This document shows positions 17,847 to 24,590 of a stretch of 64,000 nucleotides of DNA, piece after piece. This DNA comes from Spirosoma validum (GTDB lineage: Bacteria; Bacteroidota; Bacteroidia; Cytophagales; Spirosomataceae). A program made the translations under genes and the position numbers. Each line of letters starts with the position of its first letter. The stretch's first letter is position 1. The stretch spans positions 1-64,000 of the forward strand of contig NZ_JACXAA010000010.1 in the NCBI RefSeq assembly GCF_014699035.1. Reading direction: 5' to 3'. The notes under the pieces were generated by a model, which saw only the letters and a list, made by a program, of their open reading frames with translations, had not been told where the DNA came from and ran no database searches.

Positions 17847-18635
17847 CTACCGGAAAGTAAAGCGGCTAATAAACGTATCGCGAAACGAACGACCCATCGG
17901 TATCTGATAGATTCCAATACTTACTTCATGCTCGTTAAAAGCATCTACCCGATCAATATTCACCGCATACGATCGATGAAGTCGCACAAATCGGACGTAG
18001 TTGAGCCGCTCCAGAACCTGTATCAGCGAAAGCCGCAGTGCATATTTCTTCTGAGTTGTAACCAGAGTTGTGTACGTATTGTCGGCTTCGAGATAAAGAA
18101 CTTCTGAAAGATTCACGCGCACAAACTGTTGATTGCTCTTCACAAACACGTAGTCGTCAATTTGCAGAATGGTATCGCGGCTCAGGTCGGTTTCGGGTGC
18201 AGGTTTGGCTGGCGCGTTATCAGCGGCTGGCAATGATGGGGTTGGCGCCAAGGGACTGGCGAAATTACTGATGGCCAATTCGATCGCAATGCGAAGCTGG
18301 GCGATGTTGACGGGTTTGACCAGATAGGCAGCCGGAGCGGTTTGCTTGGCCCGGTTGAGGGTGGCTGAGTCGGAGAAGGCTGTGAGGTAAATCAGGGGTA
18401 CGGCCCGTTCGGCCAGCAGTCGGCGGCTGGTTTCAATCCCATCCCAGTCTCCTTTGATATTAATATCACACAGTACCAGGTCAACCCGCTGCTGTCCACC
18501 AAAGAGTTCCAACGCCCGAACACCTGTCGAAGCGACACCTATTACTACGTAGCCTTCGCGATGAAGTTTGGCTTTAAGATCAAGGGCCAGAATGGCTTCG
18601 TCCTCAATAATCAGAATGTGTAGCTGTTCAGACAT
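17847..18635 (-). CDS. LytTR family response regulator
   Basis: 262 residues from the ATG at 18635, chosen because the receiver domain starts there (LHILIIEDEAILALDL); longer starts add non-homologous sequence. Receiver domain residues ~5-125 have the acidic pair ED, phosphoacceptor Asp57 in VLCDINIKG, Thr in YLTAFS and Lys in YLVKPV. A Pro/Ala-rich linker follows, then a LytTR DNA-binding domain, residues ~160-262 (VFVKSNQQFVRVNLSEVLYLEADNTY..., FVRLHRSYAVNIDRVDAF). It lies 70 bp downstream of a histidine kinase on the same strand and forms a two-component system with it. LytTR proteins bind direct repeats spaced about 21 bp. Confidence 0.9.
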   Translation of the reverse strand: MSEQLHILIIEDEAILALDLKAKLHREGYVVIGVASTGVRALELFGGQQRVDLVLCDINIKGDWDGIETSRRLLAERAVPLIYLTAFSDSATLNRAKQTAPAAYLVKPVNIAQLRIAIELAISNFASPLAPTPSLPAADNAPAKPAPETDLSRDTILQIDDYVFVKSNQQFVRVNLSEVLYLEADNTYTTLVTTQKKYALRLSLIQVLERLNYVRFVRLHRSYAVNIDRVDAFNEHEVSIGIYQIPMGRSFRDTFISRFTFR

Positions 18636-18705
18636 TGACAAGGAATAGGGAAGAGGTGGCAGTAAACAAGAACTCCTTATTGCTGCCGACTGTTCACCAA
18701 TTCTA

Positions 18706-20784
18706 TCAGGCCGCCTGTGGTATGGTGAGTTGAAAATACGCCCCATCGCGATTATCGACAGTAATTTTACCACCTACCTGCTCACTTAATGACCAGATCA
18801 ATTGGCGGCCAAACGAGTCAGTGTCAATGTCCAGGTTACGCCACTGGTTCAGATCCAGTCCCGGGCCGTTATCCTGCACTTCAAGCGTCAGGCCATTTTG
18901 CTGATGCAGATCTATTCGCAGCGAAGGCTGGTTCCGTCGACCGATTCGATGTCGGTTGTTTCCATAGGCGTACTTGAACGAATTGGTTAGTAATTCGTTC
19001 AGAATCAGTCCTAACGGTATGGCTGAGTCCACATCCAACTCCGGTTGGTTAACGCTGACCGACAAATCGAACGTATCGGGACCGTAGCCATAAGCGGCCA
19101 TCAGACTCTCGGCCAGATCGGTAATGTAATCAGCCATATTGATGGTCGTTACGGCATCGGTGCGGTACAGTCGCTGGTGAATCAGCGACATAGCTTCGAC
19201 TCGTCGTTGACTTTCCTGTACGGCTTCGATGGCTCCGGTATCGGTCAGTCGATACGTTTGCAGGTTGAGCAGGCTCGATACGATGGCAAGGTTGTTTTTA
19301 ACGCGGTGGTGTAATTCCCGCATCAATGTCCGTAATTGACTGGATTGTTCCGTAAGTCGATCACTCGTTTCGGCGATAACCCGATTCTGTTCCGACAGTT
19401 GAGCGTTAGCACGTCGGATAGCCCAATACTGTACGAAACTGATTCCCAGTAGCAACAAGACGAGCCCTAATCCACCAACCAAATAAGCCATCTGACGCGC
19501 CTTGAGGGTATTTTGCTCAGAAAGCTCCGAAATCTGTTGCGTTTTTTTTGCCGTTTCGTAGCGGGTTTGAACTTCGGTCACCGCCCGGGTCTTAGCCACT
19601 TCTGCTTGGGCCTCAATCTGCGCAATCCGATGTTTCTTTTCCGCTTCGATGGTCGCTACTTCGCGGGCAGTTTTGGCTTCAACGCTGGCGACTTCTTTCG
19701 TTTTTTCGAGTTCCAGATTCGCCCGTATGGTTGCTAATTCAGCCGCTTTCTGCTGTTCATATTTCCCCTGGAGATTCGCGATAATCCGGGTTTTCTGAAT
19801 GTTCATCAAGGAATCTTCGATGGTTTTTTCACGTAACAGGAACTGATAAGCTTCTGCATGCTGACCATTCGCGGCATAAGCGATTCGCAGTACCCGATAC
19901 ACTGAACGGGCCAGGGAAGCGTCATTAACTTCGGCTAAAAAAGCCAATGCCTGTTTAGCGTGATGAAGTGCCTGCGGAGTTTTTTTTAATTCGTAATACG
20001 CTGTCGATAAGTTCCGATGATTGTGTACCAGACTTGATTTACGGCCAAGTTTCTGATTGATCGCTATGGCGCGTTCCAGAAACGGAATGGCTGAATCATT
20101 TTGTTGCTGTTTCTGGAATAAATTACCAATATCGTTGTAAATAACCCCCAGGCTTTCATTCGCCGGGTTTTGTTTCCTTGCTAATTGCTCGGCCATCTGA
20201 TAATACCGTAGCGCTGTAGTAAACTCTTTCAGGTCTTCGTAGCAAATCCCCAGATTAATGTAATTGTCGATAAGTCCTGTCGTTTTACCAGCAGCCTGAT
20301 TAAGCACGACCGCTCTCTGGATATAGTCAATACCCTGGTTCGTTAGGGCGGCAATATCTCCATTGTTACCCATATGTTTATACAGGTAGCCCATGTTATT
20401 GTAGACGGTAGCAACGGTATGGGGACGATTACTTTTCTGGAAATACGTAGCGGCCTGCTGCAACTGGACCAGGGCCGTTTCGAACATGCCTCGATTTCTG
20501 GCAATGTTGCCACTTAACTGGTAATAAGAGCCTAGGCCGTACCAGAACCGGGTTCGCTGACAAACCGGGAGCATCTGAGTCAGGTAAACCTGAGCCGAGT
20601 CGAACTGGTTACGTCTGTAAAAATCTCTCGCAATGGCGTGATACGTAAGCGCACGGGATGTATCGGGCAGAAACTTGACTAACTTATTTTTCAGGCTATC
20701 GATTAGTGGTTTTTGCGCCACGGCCGTCAGCGAAAACGATAGGCAAAGCCCCGATAAAATCCATCGTTTCAGCGCACAGTTCAT
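18706..20784 (-). CDS. TPR-containing sensor histidine kinase (HisKA_2)
   Basis: 692 residues. A signal peptide (LSGLCLSFSLTAVAQ) is followed by a periplasmic array of TPR repeats, about residues 40-310 (for example GVIYNDIGNLFQKQQQNDSA). Next is a long Ala/Glu/Lys-rich coiled coil at ~325-425, one transmembrane helix (LVGGLGLVLLLLGISFVQYW, ~440-460), and a cytoplasmic kinase. The phosphoacceptor is in MRELHHRVKNNLAIVSSLLN near residue 492, the HisKA_2 form, and the ATPase has LNELLTNSFKYAYG and DNGPGLDL. It is the likely partner of the LytTR regulator downstream. The signal is unknown; TPRs suggest protein or peptide sensing. Confidence 0.9.
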   Translation of the reverse strand: MNCALKRWILSGLCLSFSLTAVAQKPLIDSLKNKLVKFLPDTSRALTYHAIARDFYRRNQFDSAQVYLTQMLPVCQRTRFWYGLGSYYQLSGNIARNRGMFETALVQLQQAATYFQKSNRPHTVATVYNNMGYLYKHMGNNGDIAALTNQGIDYIQRAVVLNQAAGKTTGLIDNYINLGICYEDLKEFTTALRYYQMAEQLARKQNPANESLGVIYNDIGNLFQKQQQNDSAIPFLERAIAINQKLGRKSSLVHNHRNLSTAYYELKKTPQALHHAKQALAFLAEVNDASLARSVYRVLRIAYAANGQHAEAYQFLLREKTIEDSLMNIQKTRIIANLQGKYEQQKAAELATIRANLELEKTKEVASVEAKTAREVATIEAEKKHRIAQIEAQAEVAKTRAVTEVQTRYETAKKTQQISELSEQNTLKARQMAYLVGGLGLVLLLLGISFVQYWAIRRANAQLSEQNRVIAETSDRLTEQSSQLRTLMRELHHRVKNNLAIVSSLLNLQTYRLTDTGAIEAVQESQRRVEAMSLIHQRLYRTDAVTTINMADYITDLAESLMAAYGYGPDTFDLSVSVNQPELDVDSAIPLGLILNELLTNSFKYAYGNNRHRIGRRNQPSLRIDLHQQNGLTLEVQDNGPGLDLNQWRNLDIDTDSFGRQLIWSLSEQVGGKITVDNRDGAYFQLTIPQAA

Positions 20785-20866
20785 AGATAGAGGATAAGCT
20801 CATAGAGAGTTACGCAATTTACTAACGAAACCTAATAAACTGGCTAAATGTATCTGAATAAACCGC

Positions 20867-21985
20867 TTAACGTAACCCTCCTGTCATTTCCTTTAACAAA
20901 TCGAAGAATGCTTTCTTCCGAGGTGAGCTGATCTGCCAGTTCACTGGTACGGACTGATAGCCATCATTGAATCCGTCGTCTTTCAGCCGATAATCGAAGA
21001 ATCCCCAGGAAGCATAGGCGCTGATAGCTGCCTGGAAATTATTGGACGGTTTGTCGAAATCGAAGTGATCATCCTCGTTGAAAACGATGGGCATCGGCCG
21101 GTAGCCAGCCACAGCGCGGGTTTGTTTCACCAGGTCAGTAATCCGGTTTGGGTCTTTTACGCCGTTGCCGTGCAAAATCAGAAAGTCCGCTTCCCGAACA
21201 ACGTTCTCCTTCGGAATAGCACCACCCCCGTAACTCGTGCTGACTAAAAACCGATGCCCGTTCGCTTTTTTAGCTTTTACCCGCAGGATGAGTTCATGAA
21301 CGCGCTCGGGTTGCAGAATGACATGGTCGTAGCGGATGTTACACTCGTTGTTAATCTCGATCAGTACGTTCCGGTAACCTCCCTCGGCAAGCCAGTCGAT
21401 CGTATTGTCCACAGCCCGAATGACGGCGGCTTCATCAGTCAGATATTGATCCTGTCCAAAGTAAAAGAGGCCAATAATAGCCACCATACCCAGTTCGTCG
21501 GCTTTGTTCAGAATACGTCTCAGGCGATTCCAGTAATCCGGATTCCAGCTTCCGTTGGGATTAAATGCTGAATTGATCCACGGCTGATTCTGCGAGTACC
21601 CTTCCGGACTGCCACCCTGTAAATTGAGCGTAAAGGCCAATAATCCATGCGCTTTCCAGACAGGCATGGCCGCTATGAATTCGTCGGTGTTGCGGTTCGG
21701 GTCCCATGTTTTCGTATCCGGGTAAACCCATTTTGAGCGCGTTTCCGGATTCAGATCGTCGAAAATTCCCTGCACCATTCGGGAATTAGGCAGTAGTCCT
21801 TCGATACGATTTCCATTCCAGCTACGGCCTTTAAACGTTGGCTGGTCGTTTATGTAAAACCGCTCGCCTACGATGGATACGTTCGTTTTCCGCTTTGGTG
21901 GTTTGGGAGATTCTGCTGGTGCTGGATTGAACAAACAAGAGCCGAAAACCAACGCCAGAACAAGGGCGAATCGGTACGTTTTCAT
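20867..21985 (-). CDS. Secreted clan GH-A glycoside hydrolase (cellulase-like)
   Basis: 372 residues. The N-terminus is an export signal with a possible lipobox (LVFGSC, Cys17), so it may be a lipoprotein. The body is a TIM-barrel glycosidase resembling GH5-like enzymes: acid/base Glu214 in LIEINNECN, and the likely nucleophile Glu304 in PIVFNEDDHFD. Supporting features are GLLAFTLNLQGG, the LNKADELGMVAIIGLFYFGQ strand and ILHGNGVKDP. The exact CAZy family and substrate cannot be fixed by eye. It is divergent from the two-secreted-protein operon, sharing a 107-bp intergenic region with four TTTAC boxes, so both may respond to the same regulator. Confidence 0.75.
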   Translation of the reverse strand: MKTYRFALVLALVFGSCLFNPAPAESPKPPKRKTNVSIVGERFYINDQPTFKGRSWNGNRIEGLLPNSRMVQGIFDDLNPETRSKWVYPDTKTWDPNRNTDEFIAAMPVWKAHGLLAFTLNLQGGSPEGYSQNQPWINSAFNPNGSWNPDYWNRLRRILNKADELGMVAIIGLFYFGQDQYLTDEAAVIRAVDNTIDWLAEGGYRNVLIEINNECNIRYDHVILQPERVHELILRVKAKKANGHRFLVSTSYGGGAIPKENVVREADFLILHGNGVKDPNRITDLVKQTRAVAGYRPMPIVFNEDDHFDFDKPSNNFQAAISAYASWGFFDYRLKDDGFNDGYQSVPVNWQISSPRKKAFFDLLKEMTGGLR

Positions 21986-21999
21986 AGGAAAGAAAAGGT

Positions 22000-22065
22000 T
22001 TTACAATTCCTTTACAAGGTTTTACAGGTCTTTACCTACTCTCGCTGAGGGCAATTATACATTTG
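22000..22065 (+). promoter_or_regulatory. Four phased TTTAC boxes and -7 promoter box
   Basis: TTTACA at 22000, 22011 and 22021 and TTTACC at 22031 lie 11, 10 and 10 bp apart, one helical turn each. A TACATTTG at 22058-22065 fits the Bacteroidota -7 box and predicts a transcript start near 22072, 21 bp before the first gene. OmpR/PhoB-type winged-helix regulators bind such 10-11-bp direct repeats, and one is encoded as the third gene of this operon. The boxes are also 15-51 bp from the divergent glycosidase start. Confidence 0.6.
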
Positions 22066-22092
22066 CTTCTGTATCACAAAAGAATCGAGACC

Positions 22093-22503
22093 ATGAAAAA
22101 CGTACTTCAATTAAGTGTCCTGTTTTTTTGCTGTGCCCTGTCAAACCTGTGCGCGGGTCAACATACGTTTACTACGTGCTCGGCGGCTTTTCTGAGGAAT
22201 AAAATGATCGTGAATGAGTACACCACAAAAGGTAAGTGCAGCGTAGCGACCAATGCTACCGGTAAATTGACGGTAAACATCGTCGAGTTGTCACCTGGCG
22301 AAAGTAAGGTAACAACTCGACTGCCCTTTACCGTGGCTATCCGGGATAAGAACACGAAAACGCTGACGATGTATTCCACGCAGTCCTGTAAGCAGCTACC
22401 GGTTCAGAACGTACTGTCGAGATGCCGGAAAGGGGATCATATTGTGCTGATCACAACGGATAATCAATATGCTTTACCACATAATGAAATTTTGGTACGT
22501 TGA
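22093..22503 (+). CDS. Small secreted protein, unknown function (paralogue A)
   Basis: 136 residues from the ATG at 22093, which opens a good signal peptide (MKNVLQLSVLFFCCALSNL, cleavage near AGQ). The mature protein is a small beta-rich domain with LPFTVAIRDKNTKTLTMYS, then VQNVLSRCRKGDHIVLITTDNQYALPHNEI. The product of the next gene shows the same order of motifs (PF-IYLRRSG...ATVLAQAQHGDELVI), so the two appear to be diverged paralogues. It begins an operon with paralogue B and a membrane-bound winged-helix regulator. I do not recognise the family with certainty; the pattern VLxxCxxGDxIVL is reminiscent of Ig-like domains in GldM-related proteins, but that is weak. Confidence 0.75.
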   Translation: MKNVLQLSVLFFCCALSNLCAGQHTFTTCSAAFLRNKMIVNEYTTKGKCSVATNATGKLTVNIVELSPGESKVTTRLPFTVAIRDKNTKTLTMYSTQSCKQLPVQNVLSRCRKGDHIVLITTDNQYALPHNEILVR

Positions 22504-22544
22504 GTCTGTTTCTGAATATTACCTGTCCTTAACACTCATCTCCT

Positions 22545-23015
22545 ATGCATAAGTACATAACCCGAACGTTGCTTGTTCTGCTGGCGACGTTATTGGCCAC
22601 CCAAGTGCTGTTGGCGCAAACGGTGCAGTTCGCTAGTTATCGTTTAGAAAATGAACCAGCTCGAGAACGTAATTTCTCACATAATCCATTAGTTTTAGAC
22701 GGTAATTCATTGGATTATACCTTTTTCTCTATCTTTAGTAAAGGTAGACTGGCGGTTGTTTCTGGAGAACCTGCATCAAAAGACGCCGTTAAAATCCCGT
22801 TTCGGATTTACCTTCGACGTAGTGGAATGATCATTCAGAAAGGAGCCTCCGACAATGGCCGACAGTACTATGATGTTGACATTGCTACGGTGTTGGCGCA
22901 GGCGCAGCATGGCGATGAATTAGTGATCGATCCGGTTTACAAAACCGACTGGGTAGCCCGGCGGATTCTGAGAGTGAGAAGCATGTTCTGGCTTTTTCCA
23001 CTTCCAGGGTGCTAG
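22545..23015 (+). CDS. Small secreted protein, unknown function (paralogue B)
   Basis: 156 residues with a signal peptide (TRTLLVLLATLLATQVLLAQ). The mature domain contains VKIPFRIYLRRSGMIIQKG and DIATVLAQAQHGDELVIDPVY, aligning in motif order with the gene 41 bp upstream. Unlike paralogue A it lacks the three Cys in the second half. It is followed after 21 bp by the regulator gene. A periplasmic ligand or partner of that regulator is a possible role, by inference only. Confidence 0.75.
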   Translation: MHKYITRTLLVLLATLLATQVLLAQTVQFASYRLENEPARERNFSHNPLVLDGNSLDYTFFSIFSKGRLAVVSGEPASKDAVKIPFRIYLRRSGMIIQKGASDNGRQYYDVDIATVLAQAQHGDELVIDPVYKTDWVARRILRVRSMFWLFPLPGC

Positions 23016-23036
23016 CCGGTAAAACGAACAATACGT

Positions 23037-23933
23037 ATGAGCAAATTGGCAAGAATATTCGGTATCACCGTGCTTGTATTAACCGGCATATTGTTCGCGC
23101 AGTTTGCTCCATTGCCGTTTGCTCATTCCACAACGGACACAACTCAGTTTTCCCGCAAAGTCAATCTGGCGCTCCGGCGAACGGCGCATCATCTACTACG
23201 TAATGCGGGTGATGATACGTCTCGAATTGCGCCTGTAAACCAACAGAATGCCTATACCTTCAGTGTGCAGTTGGATCGCCCGTTCGATTATAGTCAGTTG
23301 CCAGCCCTGCTTCAGGAATCGTTTCGGATTCATGAAATCAGGGCGAATTACGATGTTGCCGTGCTGGATTGCGCACATGGTGAATTGCAGTTAGGCTACA
23401 ATTTTCGGGATCTGACAGAAAACAAAGAGGTGCCCTGCGAGGGTCGAAAACAAGTCAACGGCTGCTACAAGCTGCAAGTCACCTTCGCTACGTCCGAAAC
23501 GGCTTCTCAACCACCCGTATTGGGATGGATACTGGCGCTGGGCGTGGTGATGACCGGATTTGGGTATGTTGTATGGCGTAAATCAGCTTCCACAAGCGCA
23601 TTAGGCAGTACGTCCGAATCAAATCAACAGGAATCCAGGCTGGTACGCTTTGGCGAGTCTAGCCTGGATTGTACAACACAAACATTGATATCGGGCGCGG
23701 CCCGCCATAACCTGACCTATCGGGAAGCGAAGTTGCTCCGGTATCTTATTGACCACGCCAACCAGGTTATTGAACGCGATCGCATTCTCAAATCCGTTTG
23801 GGAAGACGAGGGAATCTTCGTCGGCCGTAGCGTGGATGTGTTCGTGTCACGTCTGCGTAAACTGCTTCAGGCTGACCCAACAGTCCGCATTGTAGCGGTA
23901 CATGGCGTGGGCTACCGGCTGGAAGTTCAGTGA
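23037..23933 (+). CDS. Membrane-spanning one-component regulator with C-terminal winged helix
   Basis: 298 residues. An N-terminal hydrophobic segment (ARIFGITVLVLTGILFAQF) is followed by a periplasmic domain, about residues 30-165, with three Cys (LDCAHGEL, VPCEGRK, NGCYKL). A transmembrane helix at ~167-187 (LGWILALGVVMTGFGYVVW) leads to a cytoplasmic OmpR-type winged helix, residues ~210-298: LTYREAKLLRYLIDHANQVI, RDRILKSVWEDEG, GRSVDVFVSRLRKLL and VHGVGYRLE. The topology is the reverse of ToxR, whose winged helix is N-terminal. It is the third gene of an operon with two small secreted paralogues and probably controls the TTTAC-box promoter at 22000-22065. Its stop overlaps the convergent cytochrome gene by 7 bp. 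Confidence 0.85.
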   Translation: MSKLARIFGITVLVLTGILFAQFAPLPFAHSTTDTTQFSRKVNLALRRTAHHLLRNAGDDTSRIAPVNQQNAYTFSVQLDRPFDYSQLPALLQESFRIHEIRANYDVAVLDCAHGELQLGYNFRDLTENKEVPCEGRKQVNGCYKLQVTFATSETASQPPVLGWILALGVVMTGFGYVVWRKSASTSALGSTSESNQQESRLVRFGESSLDCTTQTLISGAARHNLTYREAKLLRYLIDHANQVIERDRILKSVWEDEGIFVGRSVDVFVSRLRKLLQADPTVRIVAVHGVGYRLEVQ

Positions 23934-24505
23934 CTGGGCGGAATGGGCGCCGGCACTACGTTGGCCACGGGTTTCGTCGATTTAAGATAGGCGAAAACCG
24001 CTTTGATATCCTCATCTTTCATAGTACGGTAGTTAGGCCACGGCATGGGCGGAAGTAACGACCGATTGGTGGCTATGCCTTTGTATTTGCCCTGCGTTAG
24101 CGCCCGCTTGAACTGATCTTCAGACCAGTTGCCAATACCCGTTGCGTCGGAGGTAAGATTAGCCGCGAAAGAAACGCCCCATGGACCTGCTGCGGCTGTA
24201 TTGTCGCCATTGAACAGCACCCAGTCTTTTAGCGCGTCTGCATTCCGGGCGGCTACGGGCCGGTCGGCAGGGTAGCCCGACAATAATCGACTGGCAACAG
24301 GCTCGGGCCCCTGCGGCCCCATCATTTTAGGCGAGTGGCAATCGCCACAACCCATGATGGCGACTAGATATTCTCCTTTTTTGATGAGCGCCTGATCGGG
24401 CGGCAGGCTGGTTTTTTGGGTCTGGTACGTAGCGGGTGGAGACGAAAAGCCAGCCACTAGCACTACACTAAACAGCGCAGCAACAACGAAATGTAGTGAG
24501 TTCAT
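23927..24505 (-). CDS. Secreted monohaem cytochrome c
   Basis: 192 residues with an N-terminal signal peptide (VVAALFSVVLVAGFSS). One haem-binding motif CGDCH is present in LVAIMGCGDCHSPKM near residue 53, and the distal ligand is probably the Met in LLPPMPWPNYRTM. NLTSDATGIGNWSEDQFKRAL is typical of the cytochromes that accompany dehydrogenases in Bacteroidota, and the same pattern recurs in the dihaem cytochrome at 40771-41649. Role: periplasmic electron carrier. No dehydrogenase gene is adjacent. Convergent with and overlapping the 3' end of the membrane regulator gene by 7 bp. Confidence 0.87.
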   Translation of the reverse strand: MNSLHFVVAALFSVVLVAGFSSPPATYQTQKTSLPPDQALIKKGEYLVAIMGCGDCHSPKMMGPQGPEPVASRLLSGYPADRPVAARNADALKDWVLFNGDNTAAAGPWGVSFAANLTSDATGIGNWSEDQFKRALTQGKYKGIATNRSLLPPMPWPNYRTMKDEDIKAVFAYLKSTKPVANVVPAPIPPSH

Positions 24506-24590
24506 GGTAAATTGAGGTTAGTGGCTGGTAAGCTACTGACCTGGAGAGTCTTGGGCAAAAAAATCTATTTACAGGCAGACAAACCAATCC

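Noticed and set aside
17796-18107. 103-codon plus-strand frame starting in the 21-bp repeat
   Set aside because: The seven-residue periodicity comes from the 21-bp tandem repeat and the rest is antisense to the LytTR gene.
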